DNA from: Cryptomeria japonica
Taxonomy: Eukaryota > Streptophyta > Pinopsida > Cupressales > Cupressaceae
Reading direction: 5' to 3'
DNA: 64,000 nucleotides
NCBI RefSeq assembly: GCF_030272615.1
Contig: NC_081406.1
Location: 237,377,922-237,441,921 of the forward strand
Shown here: positions 1 to 11,640 of the stretch, one piece after another
How the letters are laid out: each line of letters begins with the position of its first letter
Numbering within the stretch: the stretch's first letter is position 1
Position numbers and translations under genes: made by a program
Notes under the pieces: generated by a model
What the model was told of the DNA's origin: nothing
Databases searched by the model: none
Seen by the model: only the letters and a program-made list of their open reading frames with translations

Positions 1-1448
1 GGATGAGGAAGGTGTTCTGAATGAGCCCCCACCACCTCCATCCCCCAAGTGGTCCTGGACAATATTGTTTATCTAACTAGAGATCGGGTAGGTAATCCTT
101 CAGATTCTAGTCACACTTGTTTAGAGTGTTTTGGGGTTTCTCTTATGAGTTAGACCATTTCACCTAATCCTCAAAAGTTTTTAGATGTAGCAGGAATTCT
201 TGAGTAGGATATGGCTATGGTAGATGAGTATTCTTCACTGATGAAGAATCACACTTGGGATCTAGTTCGTCTTCCTAAGGGAATAAATTTGATGCAGTGC
301 AACTGGGTGTATCGTACCAAGTATGTTGCAGATGGTTTTATTGATAAGTATAAGTCTCATCTTATTGGTAATGGGTTTTCATAGGTTGAGGGCATTGATT
401 ATTCGAAGACCTTTTCTCTTATTGCCAAGTTGGATTATATCCGCCTTGTACTTTCTCTTGCAACTTCATAGGGATGATCAATATATCATATGGAAGTGAA
501 GAGTGATTTCTTGCATGGTGATATTCATGAGGAGATCTATATGGAGTACTCACATGGATTTGTGCAGGACTCTTCACTTATTTGCAAGCTATAATGTTCA
601 TTGTATGGTCTTAAACATGCTCCTTAGGTTTGGTATGAAAAGATGGACGCATTCCTACTATCTACCAATTTTTCACATTGCCATTATGGTCCCATGGTTT
701 CCACTCAACAATAGGAGGGAAATATTTTGATATTGGTCTTGCATGTGGATGATTTGATTATTACAAGTAGTTATTCTTCCATGATTCATAGTATTTAGAG
801 AGCATTGATGGAGCGGTTCATCATGATAGATCTCGGTCTTCTACATTACTTTCTTAGTGTTTAGGTTATTCAATCTTTAGATGGGATTTATATTTGTCAA
901 TAGAGATATGCTCTTTATATGCTTCAAATATTTGGGATGCTTTATTGCATGCCTTCCCCCATACTATTTTAATTAGGTGTTATGTTGTCTTCTAGTTATT
1001 CTACTCCTTCAATTAATGTTACATTATACAACTAGTTGGTTGGCAGTCTTTTGTACCTGATACAAACACGTCCCGATCTTTCCTTTGTGGTTGGTCTAGT
1101 CTCTTGTTTCTCTTATGATCCACATAAGAGTTACTAGAAGGCTAAAAAATGTATCCTGAGGTATATTCATGGCACATCACACTTTGGCATTCATTGTACA
1201 TCATGAGACTCTCATGTTGTTGGCTTCATTAACTCAAATTGGTCCATTGGTGTTGATGATTGAAAGTCTACTTTTGGATTTATTTTTTTAATCTTGGTTT
1301 TGGCCCCATTACATGATCTTGCAAGAAGTAATTTGTTATTGCATTATCATCTACTAAGGCCAAGTTTCGAGTAGCTATTCTTACTAGACAAGAGATTTTA
1401 TGGCTTTGTCAGTTGTTGATAGAGTTTGGTTTTCCTCTTGATAGTCCC
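1..1448 (+). pseudogene. copia pol pseudogene: reverse transcriptase and N-terminal RNase H
   Basis: From about 211 the translation follows copia RT: an N-terminal part ending NWVYRTKY (about 300-330), then YSKTFSLIAKLDYIRLVLSLA, EVKSDFLHGDIHEEIYM (about 490-545), SLYGLKHAP (about 598-630) and LHVDDLIIT (about 735-770). The last is the catalytic YVDD box, with H in place of Y. RNase H follows with RPDLSFVVGLVS (about 1070) and a decayed FINSNWSIGVDD (about 1225). There are more than ten premature stops, many of them TAG where glutamine is expected. Residues 1-190 give a proline-rich linker in a shifted frame. The frame is cut by the solo LTR after the codons for LDSP. Confidence 0.85.
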
Positions 1449-2552
1449 TGTTGGCAAGAGACATTGCATAGGTCATCTGGTGTTGTCGTTGACGACAACC
1501 TAAGTCAGTAATTCCATACACAGAGTGTGATCTGATCCTATCGAAAGTCAGAGTGAAGTTTTGGTTAAGTTTGGTAAGCTAGAGCAGAGTATTTGACAGA
1601 GTGTAGTATCCTGGTTGGCATTTCATTTTTCATTGAATATTTAGTGTTGAAGAGCTAAAGGAAGATAGTTAGATGTCTAGAGTACCTTATTCTAGAATCC
1701 TAGCCTTGGGTGATGATTGTCGTGTGAGTTAGAAGATCTGGTATATATGTTTTTGGGTTGAATAGTGTGGTATGACCAAGTTGGATAATTGATCGTTGTG
1801 CGGAATTGATGGAGTAATTTTGGTGATTGTTTTTGTGATCGAGGATGTTTAGCCAACATTTGGGTAGCGTGTGGACAATTATTTTTGGTCCACATATGCA
1901 TTGGAGTTCGGAGTGAGTTGACTATGTATACACATTTCATCATTTGTATAGTTTTCTTGAAGCTGACATGTAGAAGACCTAATTTCATGTTGCAGTTATA
2001 TAAGAGTGATGGATACGATCATTTTGGATATCGATAGAGGTGTGGAAAGTGTTTGTGATTGAATGTGTGAAGTTTCACATGCGCAAGTAAAGGATAAAAT
2101 TTGTGCTCTGGAATATTGCAGAACATTGGAATAGAGCAATGTGAGATTAAGTAACTGAAACTGTACTTTGGCATTTGTAGATGTTGTTTGTCAATTCAGA
2201 CATTCCAATTATCTTTTGTTAAATATTTTGTAAGACAGTGAGTCTTCTTAGGGTTGTAGCCCTTATCTTTTTGAGCTGTGAGCTCTAGGCAGTGTGCCTA
2301 AATGCATGTGCATTCCCTTGTAATCTTTATATTTGAGTGCACTCTTTTTGTGGTTCTTATCCCCACTGTGTTTTTTCCCTTGACTAGGTTTTCCACGTAT
2401 AAAATCTTGGTGTTATGGTGTTGTTGTTGATTTCTTTGTGTTTCTACATCTTTCTTTTGTTCATTTGCATTAAGTGGTTGAAAGAACAAGTTAATAAAGT
2501 TAAAAATTGCAAAACACTGATTCACCCCACCTCTTAGTGTTCCTTGATTCCA
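1449..2552 (+). mobile_element. Solo LTR (copia type) inside the copia pol
   Basis: A 1104-bp block starts TGTTGGCAAG and ends ATTCCA. It is flanked by the 7-bp direct repeat ATAGTCC at 1441-1447 and 2553-2559, with one extra C at the left. Removing the block and one repeat copy rejoins the host frame as DSPTILRCDN, the expected copia RNase H sequence. No internal coding sequence, primer site or second LTR is visible, so this is a solo LTR left by recombination. Its 3' part has the 'ttccacgtataaaatc' and 'ttcacccc..ctcttagt' signatures also seen at the ends of elements F and G. Confidence 0.85.
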
Positions 2553-2559
2553 ATAGTCC

Positions 2560-2790
2560 TACTATTCTTCGGTGTGACAATTAGAGTACCATTCACATTT
2601 GTTGCAACCTAGTGGACCATTAAAGGACTAATGATATTGAGATCCACATGAACTTCATTCGATAGTTGATTCAAGATGGTCTTCTCACCTTGGATTACAT
2701 ACCTACAAAGGAATAGGTTGTAGACATGTTCAGTAAGCCATTGAAATCCCCTTAGTACCTTCAATTTTATTCAATCCTTAGGGTGAAGGA
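2560..2790 (+). pseudogene. copia RNase H C-terminal remnant
   Basis: This continues the pol frame after the solo LTR. It reads RCDN, then HICCNLVDH and RTNDIEIHMNFIR (canonical form RTKHIEIDxHFIR), then LTLDYIPTKE, VVDMFSKPL and a short tail. These are the last conserved blocks of copia RNase H. At least four stops interrupt it. The region from here to the PPT at 3021 has no recognisable coding. Confidence 0.85.
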
Positions 2791-3020
2791 AGTTATCCTT
2801 GGGGGGTATTTATGAGGCCTTCCTTCCTTTAGTAGTTCATGTCTTTTTCATGCATTGCATCTCTCACTTTTGGAGAGGGGTTTTTTCCCACATGGTTTTC
2901 CCCTTTTCTCTTCTTAGAGAGACCTCTTCTTTGTACTTGGGTACCTAATCAAGCCTTTAGTAGTCAGGAACCATCTTGCATTCATGCATATAGAGGTTTT
3001 CGACTTCTCCCTATGTTTCA

Positions 3021-3031
3021 CTTAAGGGGGG
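3021..3031 (+). promoter_or_regulatory. Polypurine tract of the first copia element
   Basis: CTTAAGGGGGG lies directly before the LTR start TGTTAGAGCA. This is the usual site of plus-strand priming next to a 3' LTR. Confidence 0.7.
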
Positions 3032-3332
3032 TGTTAGAGCATTTTTACTACTAATTATGTTTTTTTGCTTAAATTCATTTAGTTGTGCTTGTAGTTTAGT
3101 TAGAGTTGAGATTTTATTTTTGGCTTCTCATGATTTCACTTTAGTTATCCTAAATTTAGCTTAGGGACTCTTTATGCTCTTTATAAAAGCATATCATTAT
3201 GTATAGTAAATTAATTATGTAATCTTTGCTTTTGAGGAATATGACATATTTTTCTTACTACTCTCATTTGTGGAAGGTATTCTAGTTTGCTATTTGATCT
3301 TGTAGGCTTGTGTTGCAAAGTTTTTTGTTACA
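3032..3332 (+). repeat. 3' LTR of the first copia element
   Basis: It starts TGTTAGAGCA right after the PPT. A TATA-like box (TTTATAAAAGC at about 3180) lies in the middle. The probable end is GTTACA at about 3332, giving a length near 300 bp, which is normal for small copia LTRs. The end is not confirmed by a second copy. Confidence 0.55.
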
Positions 3333-3344
3333 AAATTCAATAGT

Positions 3345-3850
3345 AAAGATGAAGGAAGGAGATTGAGAGGTGGAAAGGTAAAATATAAAAGTGAATAGGA
3401 TTAAGAGGTTAATTTGAAATAAAGGGATAAGATTAAGCGATGGGTTGACTTTTTAGATTAAATGAATATAGACATTAGAGAAAGACAAAATGAATGAAGA
3501 AGAATTTGACACTTGTCACATGCCTATGAATTTAGATTCTGATCCATGTGAACAAGTTGCAGGGCTTGGATTAAAGAGGAAAAAGGTTATGAATTAAATA
3601 AACAATTAAAAGTATTTATTAAATTAATAGAGGAAAGGGGCCAAATTAATTAAATAAAAATATTTATTTAATTTAATAAATAGGTGAGATTAAACAAATA
3701 ATAAATATTTATTTAATTTATATAAGAAAAGGCTTAGTGAATTAATTAAATACATTAAATTTTTTATTTATTTAATAGAGGAAGAAGCTAATGAATCAAT
3801 TAAATAAGTAAAAAGGCTCGTTCATGGGTAGTCTAAGGTTAATCTTAGTG
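3345..3850 (-). repeat. AT-rich LTR-like block
   Basis: Read on the minus strand this block contains repeated 'attaaataaatatttattta' type runs, followed by text like 'cacatggatc' and 'gacaagtgtc'. The same style and order occurs in the 1.8-kb LTR at 41488-43329. I take it as a fragment of a related LTR. Similarity is judged by eye only. Confidence 0.4.
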
Positions 3851-3852
3851 TT

Positions 3853-3868
3853 GGGGGGGGGGGGGGGG
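3853..3868. repeat. Poly-G run (16 G)
   Basis: Sixteen consecutive G at the junction between the AT-rich block and the RNase H remnant. Its length may be unreliable in an assembly. Confidence 0.8.
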
Positions 3869-3884
3869 CGGGCTCAAATTGTGT

Positions 3885-4195
3885 TTGGACTAGACTGAAA
3901 CAAGGGTGGATCAAAGTGAACTTTGATGGTGTCTCGAGAGGCAACTCGAGAGTATTAGGTGTAGGTTGTGTTTCTCAGGATGAGGAGGGCAAAGTCTTAT
4001 CCAAAGGGGTGTAACGGTTGCAGGATGGTACAAATAATGAAGCAAAATCTCAAGCTGCTTTGCTCACGGTTGACGTGGCTAGTAATTTAAAAGCTCTGAA
4101 GGTCCACTTAGAAGGAGATTCAAAAGTTGTTGTAGATGCCATTTCTTAGGGTTTCTCTCCAAGTTGGAAAATCAACAAGTTTATTTGGTACCACC
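3885..4195 (+). pseudogene. LINE-type RNase H domain remnant
   Basis: The frame reads WIKVNFDGVSRGN, then GVGCVSQDEEGKVLSKGV, then DGTNNEAKSQAALL, then ALKVHLEGDSKVVVDAIS and PSWKINKFIW. This is the plant RNase H fold found at the end of LINE ORF2 (RVT_3 family). The acidic residues are visible: D in NFDG, E in NNEA and D in EGDS. Two stops (TAA after KGV, TAG after DAIS) break it. No reverse transcriptase lies upstream, so it is a 5'-truncated LINE or a captured domain. Confidence 0.75.
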
Positions 4196-4199
4196 CTGT

Positions 4200-6450
4200 G
4201 GTATAATCCTCTGTAATAGGTAGCCTCTCGTCCTGCTCTCTCTGCCCTCTCTCGCTGTTGCATCATGTCTGAGTACATCTGTCCAAGCCCTGCTGGGACC
4301 AACATCTGTCGTGCTGCGTCCCTCTCCCCCATAGGCGAGTAACATCTGCCTCTGCCCTGTCTACCCTCGCTCGTAGCCCCTCCATCTCCTCATCCTGCTC
4401 CTATAAAGTACTCTGAATCCCCCAATGGCGGTCCCTATCCTAGCCTCATCTAGCATCCTATCAGCCTCCTCCCTATCCCTGTGCAGGTCATCCACCTCTA
4501 TCCTGGATATTTGTAAGCTCTCGGTCAAATCACTGACCTCCCGTCATAACACCTCTCAACCTTTGCGTCAAGGCTCTCCCTCCTCGCCCTCTCAATTATT
4601 AATCCTGTGAGGATCCGGTTAATACCAAGAGGGAGGGTGAATAAGTATTAAGACCAATTGAAACTTTAACTCAAAAATAAACTTATCTTAGATCTAAAAC
4701 CATTTAACAAATGCCTCAACTTCTTTAATTAGATCTAATAACCTCTTTATCATATTTGCTTAACACATTAATGAAATCATTTATCAATACTTTCACCAAC
4801 AAAGCAATCATATAAACTTGATCAATCAGATCAAGAACTTTCTCAAACAACTCCTTATTAGTACTGGTAACCTCTAATAAACTTATGATAAAACATCATA
4901 ACCGGCGTTTGAGAAATAATGCATGAAATGAAACATAAACAAGAACATCACATGAAAAACATTCCACACATGAACACCATACATTTTTGACGTGGAAACC
5001 CAAATAGGGAAAAACCACGGTGGGAGTTGGCACCCACAAATATTTGTACTCTTTTAAAGTACACCCTGTTAGGAGCTCAGCCCTTTTAGAAGCTTACAAT
5101 ACGCTCGGGTAGGAGTCACCTGGTTAGGGGATTTGCCTTGCAGCCCGGTTAGGAGCTTGATGATCTATTAGGATCTACCTCATGAGAGGATTTAAAAATC
5201 CTTTGAGAGCTGCCCTGTTAATTAAGGCATGTTAGGACCTACCCGGTTAAGGGATTTAACCTGTTGCAACTGCTAGGTAACAATAGTGAGAAAATGATCT
5301 GTTTACTTGCACTTCTCTGCTTGTTTGATCAAATCTAGTTATACACATCACTCTGTAACTCTCAAGAAGATCTCACATTTCACTTGGATGGATTAACACA
5401 TTCTCTAAGACCACCAACACCATAAACATCAATTGTGTCATCCTAAATAGCCATCTCAACTAGGTCGTCCACAAAACCTAATTTCATCTTGAATTTACAA
5501 TTCAAATCATAAGAGATCATCACAGATTGCTCTATAGGTCATCACAACAAATTATAATGCAATATCAACTATTGGTTGATCAGAACCCATCATGGAAATC
5601 CAATATGTACCAAAGTCAAACCCTCAAAACACTCTACTAAGCGTTTTGTTGATTCCCAAGAAAATCTTCCTTGAATCGCACAAAAACAACAATTAAATCT
5701 TTCACGCAGGTTGTGCCATGTTACCAACTTCATGTAGACTTGTCATTGATCACCGTCATAACAAAAATCATTACCAAAACTTCATGAGAAATTTGAAACA
5801 CACCTTCTGGTAATTCTCACAATTTCTAGTTCCAGTCAGATACTCCTTTCCATGATACAAGTTTACCATCCAAACTGCAAATCACCAATCATCGCCGATC
5901 AACCGATCCAATCAAAACAAGTTTGCTTTACCGGTTAAAGTCCTATTTCATAGACTTTACCTCTTTTCCGATAAACTCCATCTTCCGGTAAACCAAATCA
6001 CTTAGATGACAAAACAAGATACCAGGAACGTCAAGAACATCAGTTAACATCAATTGCCAGCAATGACAATACAAATAACTAATCATGTCATCTATTCATA
6101 GAATCTCAATCTCTTCATCACAAATAGACTTCTATCCTTTACCAATGCAATCATCCATCTTCAATTGCATCACCTCATCTGTATCAGTTATGCCAAAAGC
6201 CAACATCAATCTGTACCTCATCCCTGAGCGAGTGTAGTCCTGCTTTGGTAGCATCCCTCTGTTGCAGGAGCCTGTCAAAATCTACCCGTGACACTCCTCC
6301 TCCACTCTTCGCCCCCACACCCTGGACCTGCACCTCTGGAATATCCATATGCACTACCTCATCCACCCACCCTCTCCTCCCCCGACTACCTCCCCTATCA
6401 TTGCTGCTACCACATGTACCTGTGCTGCTGATGGGGAGGGAAACTCAAAG
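4200..6450 (-). pseudogene. Unrecognised charged/coiled-coil protein pseudogene, split by a solo LTR
   Basis: I do not recognise the family. On the minus strand an open stretch runs from about 6450 to 6206. It has a Ser/Gly/Arg-rich start (TGTCGSSND, GGSRGRRGW), then VDEVVHMDIPEV and FDRLLQQRDATKAGLHSLRDEVQ. After the inserted LTR (4608-6205) it resumes at 4607 as IIERARRESLDAKVERC. Later, near 4350-4200, it reads GERDAARQMLVPAGLGQMY, then MMQQRERAERAGREATYYRG. The heptad-like Q/R/E/L composition suggests a coiled coil. The middle portion has stops and a frameshift. The 4120-4200 end overlaps the LINE remnant on the other strand. It is probably transposon-derived, but no catalytic motif shows this. 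Confidence 0.5.
4608..6205 (-). mobile_element. Solo LTR, about 1.6 kb
   Basis: On the minus strand the block starts TGTTGGCTTTTGGC (at 6205) and ends GGATCCTCA (at 4608). It interrupts the coiled-coil pseudogene. Flanks are TAATCCTG (4600-4607) and TCAATCTG (6206-6213), an imperfect target duplication. Near the minus-strand 3' end it has 'ttcaccctccctcttgg', like the LTR ends of F and G, and the phrase 'ccgtggtttttccc..ttgggtttccacgtc', shared with F. No internal region is present. Confidence 0.7.
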
Positions 6451-6700
6451 AGAGTCAATCCTTTATCACAAGGTAGTCAAGTGTTGTCTTAGTGGGATCA
6501 CTTCTTTATTCTTTGGTCTATCCATCAAACTAGACATCCGAGTGCTCCCAATCAATATGTGCTCATTGGTTGCTCAGGCATGGTTCAAATTCACAAGGGT
6601 AAATCCAACCTTACACTATCAAACTCCTAACATATGCTTGCAGGGGTTGTAGTAGGCGTCTATGATATTTTACAAGGCCATTCAATTGGTTTTGAGTTTG
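6451..6700. other. No recognisable feature
   Basis: Low-complexity AT-rich sequence. A 135-codon plus-strand open frame that starts at 6245 and ends here has no family features and is antisense to the coiled-coil pseudogene. Confidence 0.4.
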
Positions 6701-7986
6701 GGTTTGATCCATTTCTCCATCGCTCTTTCCTTTCCCTATTTTCTAGGCCTAGTAGCCCTAGAGCCCCAATTAGCCCTACCTAACCTGTTTTTGTGGATTT
6801 GTTCACAATTTTCCCAAAGAACCAAACAAAATAATTTGTGATCTGAGTACCCTTTTAAAAGTACTTCAAGATTCATGAAGTGAGAAAATTCAATCTGACC
6901 GTATAGGTACGAAACTAAAAAATGGCTTGTTTTGAAGGGTTTTAGGGTCTTTTTGGTCTTCTTCAAGGGTTTACTGACTTTCCTGATCTGCCACACCTCC
7001 AAAATCACACATATGATCTTCCACGCCTCATTTTCTCATTCCAAACACTTGGAAACTTCATACCTTCTCATACTTGCAAGCACTTGCATCATTTCATTCA
7101 TTTCCTAACCAGGCTATGACTGAGCTTGCCTAGGAAATGATGCTCAATGGCCTTTCAATGACATCCAAATGAAAAAAAAGACTATGTACACTGTACAAAG
7201 GTTCCATGGCTTGAGTCCCAAGTGTTATTGAGAAGAACTCAAAGGACTTCAAGCTGGAACCTTGTTTGGGCCTCGCAAACCCTTGCTAAGGCCGAGAGCT
7301 TACAAATTCAACAACTCAATTCAAAACTGCAACAAAACTAACCAAAATGATTCCTGAGCACTAAAATAACATGTAAAAAACAATTATAAAACAACAAAAA
7401 TGCAATCAATCCATGATGTACGGACTGCTGCTCCAAATTAAGGAAGACACAAGGTAAAAACTTGAAAATGGTCTTCAAATTGTATTCAAATATGCTCCAG
7501 CCATTCACCAACCTTATTACATTCATGCTCAAGGCATTTATATTCCATTTGTTACCTAACTAACTATCCATCAGTTTCCTAACCAACCCTTCGCTCAAAG
7601 TTGCAAAAAGCTACTCAACATTGCAAAATGTTGTCAAGCAAATTTGACAACTTTTGTCAAAAAGTGCATTTTTGCCCTATATGATTTGGTTCCTTTTCTA
7701 AACCATCTAGGATGACTAAAAACTACTACCATAAAATTTCCCAATCCCAAACAAGTATTTTCAATAAGTTTTACATCAAAATGCATGATTATGCCATTTT
7801 AGGCTTACAAGGGCTTACAAGCCAAAATTGAGCAAATGCTTGATCCTATTGACAAGCAACCTACCAAAGCATATCACTAACACATGAGGACCTATTATAA
7901 GACCATTTTTCACCATCCAAAATCAATTTATGGATCAACACACCAAAATGAAGAAATTGTACTAAAAGTTAGGTGCGCCTGCACCA
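6700..7986 (-). repeat. 3' LTR of chromovirus A (far end uncertain)
   Basis: On the minus strand, stop codon, CATTGGGGGAGTA (PPT-like, 7987-7999) and TGGTGCAGGCGCACC follow each other closely. The LTR therefore starts at 7986 and runs to lower coordinates. I could not find its end. 6.7 kb is a guess based on where the coiled-coil remnant's flank stops. No coding sequence is seen in this span. Confidence 0.45.
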
Positions 7987-8008
7987 TACTCCCCCAATGA
8001 GAAATAAG

Positions 8009-10590
8009 TCAAGTGACTCCTTTAGGCAGGAAAGAAAGGGGAACTCCATGCTTAGAAAAAATTGCCTCAGGTATCCAAGTAGCCTTTGATGCTGGAAGGT
8101 GCTTCCATTTGATCAAGTGCTCCATATAGGTGGTATGCCTTGTTTCCTTCAAAACTCTAGAATCTAACACCTTCTCGGCTTGTGGAATGGGTGCAACTGG
8201 TAAGGTTAGGTCTAAAAGTGCTCTAGAGACCTCTGAGACTCTACTATCTTCTTCTAGAAGTGTGCCCTTATACTGCACCAAATCTGCCACATTGAAAATG
8301 GGGGATAAAGCCATATCACTGGGTAGATCTATCTTGTATGCATTATTGCCATACTTGGCCAAAAATTTGCAAGGACCTATCCTCCTCATCTGAAGCTTAC
8401 TAGGGACACGTTTTTGAAGCCTTTCCTTTTTCAAATGAACCATCACCACGTCTCCAACTGCAAATTGGATATCTTTTCTTTTCTCATCTACTCTTTCCTT
8501 GATCGTTTGAGTAGTGTCTAATAGGGCTATCCTAACCTGCTCATGAACCTCTTGCATTGATTGAGCCATGTCTAAGGCATGTCCACTCTACTGTCCCAAC
8601 TTTCCAACATCTCTAAGCTCCAAAACATGTCTAGGATGAATGCCATACACAATCTCAAAAGGGCTTTTACCGGTAGACCTATTCACACTGTCATTGTAGG
8701 AAAACTCATCTTGATGGATGATCTGATCCCAAGCTTGTCCATACTCCTTTGTCAGGAATATAAGAAGGTTTCCAAGTGTTCTATTGACCACCTCAGTTTG
8801 GCCATCCATTTGGGGATGATAGGATGAACTGAAAGACAAGTTAGTACCTAATCTTTGCCACAAAATCTTCCAAAAATGACCAATAAACTCTGCATCCCTA
8901 TCTGACACAATGCTAATAGGTAAACCATGGATTCTAATAACCTCCTTGAAAAACAAGTGAGCAATGCAACTAGCATCATGAGTGACCTTACATGGAATAA
9001 AATGAGCCATCTTATTAAACCTATCTACCACAACATAGATGCTATCAAAACTTGATTTGGTTTTTGGCAAACCAACAACAAAATCCATACTTACACACTC
9101 CCATGGTTGGTTGGGGATAGGTAGAGGCTAATAAAGACCAGCATTGGAAGATGTACCCTTAGCTCTTTGGAAAACCACACATTGTTCCACATATCTCCTG
9201 ATATCTGTTTGCATTTTAGGCCAAAAGTAGAATCTTTGGACAAGTTCCAAAGTCTTGTTCAAACTAAAATGTCCACTTAGGCATCCATTGTGCTTCTCTT
9301 GCATCAAATTTTCTCTCATAGACCCTTTAGGCACACATAGCTATCCTCCTTTGAACAAGAGTCCATCTTGCAAGGTGTAATCTTCATATTCACTATGAAA
9401 ATGGCTTCCAAACTCTTGGCAAACCTTGTAGGCAGCAACAAAGTCTTCATCTTCTTCATAGAAATCCTTGAAACTATCCACTCCAATAATTTTAAGCTAC
9501 ACTTCTTGCACTGTTAGTAACCTTCTACTCAATGCATCTGCTACTTTATTACATTTTTCGTTCTTGTGTTTAATGGTAAAGGTATATGACTGCAAATACT
9601 CTACCCATTTAATATGCCTATGGTTTAACTTTTCTTGAGAATTAAGAAAGCTAAGAGCTTGATTATTAGTATAAACCACAAATTTCTTAGGCAAAAAATA
9701 ATACCTCCATTTACTAAGGGATTGGACAAGTGCATACAACTCCAATCATAAGAGGAATATCTTTTCTTTGCATCATTGAGCTTCTCACTAAAAAAGGCAA
9801 CATGTCTATTGTCTTGGCTTAAAACTGCTCCAACGACTATGTTGCTTGCATCACATTCAATGGTGAAGAGCTTGTCAAAGTTTGGAAGAATGAGTACCGG
9901 TTGAGTAGCCACCTTTGTCTTCAAGAGATCAAATCCACTTTGTGCTTCCTTTGTCCATTGAAACTTGGTTCTCATACCTCCCTTGACTGTCTGAAGCATG
10001 GGTGCACATATTTCACTAAAACCTCTGATGAACTTTCTATAAAATTGAGCCAACCCATGAAAACTTCTTACTTCACTTGCTGTCTTAGGTGTAGGCCAAC
10101 TGATTATAGCTTCCACCTTAGAGGTATCCATCTTCAAATCACCTCTTGAAACTACAAACCCAAGATACACCAACTCTTGTTTTAGAAACTCACATTTCTC
10201 CAAATTGATGGTTAGTTGCTCATCACATAGTTTACTCGATACAATTTCTATATGATTAAGATGTTCATCTTTAAACTTGCTAAAAATTAAGATGTCATCT
10301 AAATAAACAACAAAAAATTTACCAATGTAGTCCTTGATTACTTCATTCATGAGTCTCATGAATGTGCTAGGAGCATTTGTGAGTCCAAATGGCATAACAA
10401 GCCATTCATAGAGTCCTTCTGTGGTCTTGAAGGCTGTCTTCCATTCATCACCCTCCTTTATTTTGATTTGGTGGTAACCATTCTTGAGATCTATCTTGTT
10501 GAAGTATTCAACACCTCCCAAACAATCCATCAAGTCTTTAATTCTTGGAATGGGAAACCTATACCTAATAATAATTTCCACTTCCATCAC
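8009..10590 (-). pseudogene. gypsy pol pseudogene: RT, RNase H, integrase, chromodomain
   Basis: RT (10590-9990): [41 protein letters not shown] and the catalytic [11 protein letters not shown]. RNase H (about 9870-9500): [15 protein letters not shown], then after a frameshift the ELYALVQSL block, [12 protein letters not shown] (N where D is usual) and KVADALSRR. Integrase zinc finger (9334-9128): HNGCLSGHFS, then FYFWPKM and CVVFQ, where the second Cys of the CxxC is F. Integrase core (9088-8588) has the triad in MDFVVG, SDRDAEF and GQTEVVNR. The last part (8569-8009) ends in a chromodomain-like stretch (YMEHLIKWKHLPASKATW). A frameshift near 9745 and stops at 9127 and 8585 break it. The RT frame is open for over 300 codons, so decay is moderate. 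Confidence 0.9.
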
Positions 10591-10699
10591 AATGAACTTA
10601 TATAACAATTTATCAAGATTTGATAATGCTAAAACTGGTTATCTTATAACACTAGATTCTTTAACAACTTAAAGCTTTTGTGTGCTCATGGTGTCATGT

Positions 10700-11640
10700 A
10701 AATGATTTCTTGTATCCTTTTAATAGTCTTAATAATTGAGCACACATATTATTGAAATTTCTAATCTTCATGTAAAAAATAGCTAACTCATGAAAAATTC
10801 TTATCTCTACAACACTAGTTGGTGTAGGCCATTCAACAATTGTTTTTATCTTCTCTAAATCCATCTTCAAACTAGTTGCTAAGACAAAGAATCCCTATTT
10901 GTCAATTTTGTCTTCAAGAAATTATGTTTCTTGACATAGTCAACAACTTTTATTTTATTAGTGTTTGCAATAATATTTGACATACTCTAAATGTTTCTCG
11001 TTAGGTTTACTAAAAATTAAAAAAATGCCTTTCAAATAAATAATTAGAAACTTGGCTAAGTATGACTTCAATACCACATTTGTTAATCTCATACACGTAT
11101 TAAATGTGCAAGTCAACCCAAAATACATAACCAACCATTCATATAATCCTTCCTTTTTATTAAATGCATTCTTCTATTTATCTCCTCTAATTTTGATTTG
11201 GTTATGACCACTCTTCCAATCTATTATGGTGAAGATATTTTCTTCAATTAAACAATCCATCAAACCAGCTATTCTTGATAATAAGAATCTATACTTAATT
11301 GTGATCTTATTTATTGTTGTAGAATTTGCACAGATTCCCCACTCTGCTTTTTTGGGTGCTAGTACTACATGTACCCCATGGTATTAAAGTTTCTTTGATC
11401 AGATATTTTTTTAACAATTCTTGCACTTTCTTACTCAATTCTTTGATTATTTTAGCATCAGTGTATGTGCAACTTTATTTGGAAACCTTGCTCTTGGAAT
11501 TGTGTCCATATGATGACATACTTTTATTGATGATAAATTATTTGACATATTGTCCAATATTATATCACGACAGACTCTATTACCCACTACACTTTGTAAG
11601 AAACTCTAACTTTTTTGTGTGACTTTTTCTAACTTTTGTG
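10700..11640 (-). pseudogene. Older gypsy reverse transcriptase remnant
   Basis: On the minus strand this reads, in pieces, HMDTIPRARFPNKVAH (linker before RT), [64 protein letters not shown] and a worn catalytic region (LIIYLKGIFLI, where YLDDILI is expected). It ends in EWPTPTSVVEIRIFHEL. Stops and frameshifts are frequent. It overlaps the RT of chromovirus A in content, so it is a separate and much older insertion, or the remains of the element A landed in. Confidence 0.75.

Larger units (their letters stand above)
1..3332 (+). mobile_element. Ty1-copia LTR retrotransposon, 3' part, decayed
   Basis: This is the 3' portion of a copia element that enters from beyond the left window edge. 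In order it holds a broken RT-RNase H frame (1-1448), an inserted solo LTR (1449-2552), the C-terminal RNase H (2560-2790), a polypurine tract (3021-3031) and a 3' LTR (from 3032). The order RT, RNase H, PPT, LTR on the plus strand is what copia elements show. The many in-frame stops and frameshifts mean it is long inactive. The 3' end of the LTR at about 3332 is estimated from the final CA and is uncertain. Confidence 0.85.
6700..10590 (-). mobile_element. Ty3-gypsy chromovirus (element A), 5' truncated
   Basis: In minus-strand order the element holds RT, RNase H, integrase, chromodomain, a PPT-like run (7987-7999) and a 3' LTR. Gag, protease and the N-terminal RT are missing: RT similarity stops at about 10590, where an older gypsy RT fragment begins in the same orientation 110 bp on. 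The order RT-RH-IN-chromodomain identifies it as a chromovirus. The lower edge is not defined. Confidence 0.8.

Noticed and set aside
2839..3054. Plus-strand 71-codon frame before the copia 3' LTR
   Set aside because: It runs over the PPT and into the LTR, and no homologous ORF is known there.
6245..6652. Plus-strand 135-codon open frame
   Set aside because: Overlaps the coiled-coil pseudogene on the other strand; Pro/Ser/Thr-rich composition is explained as its complement.
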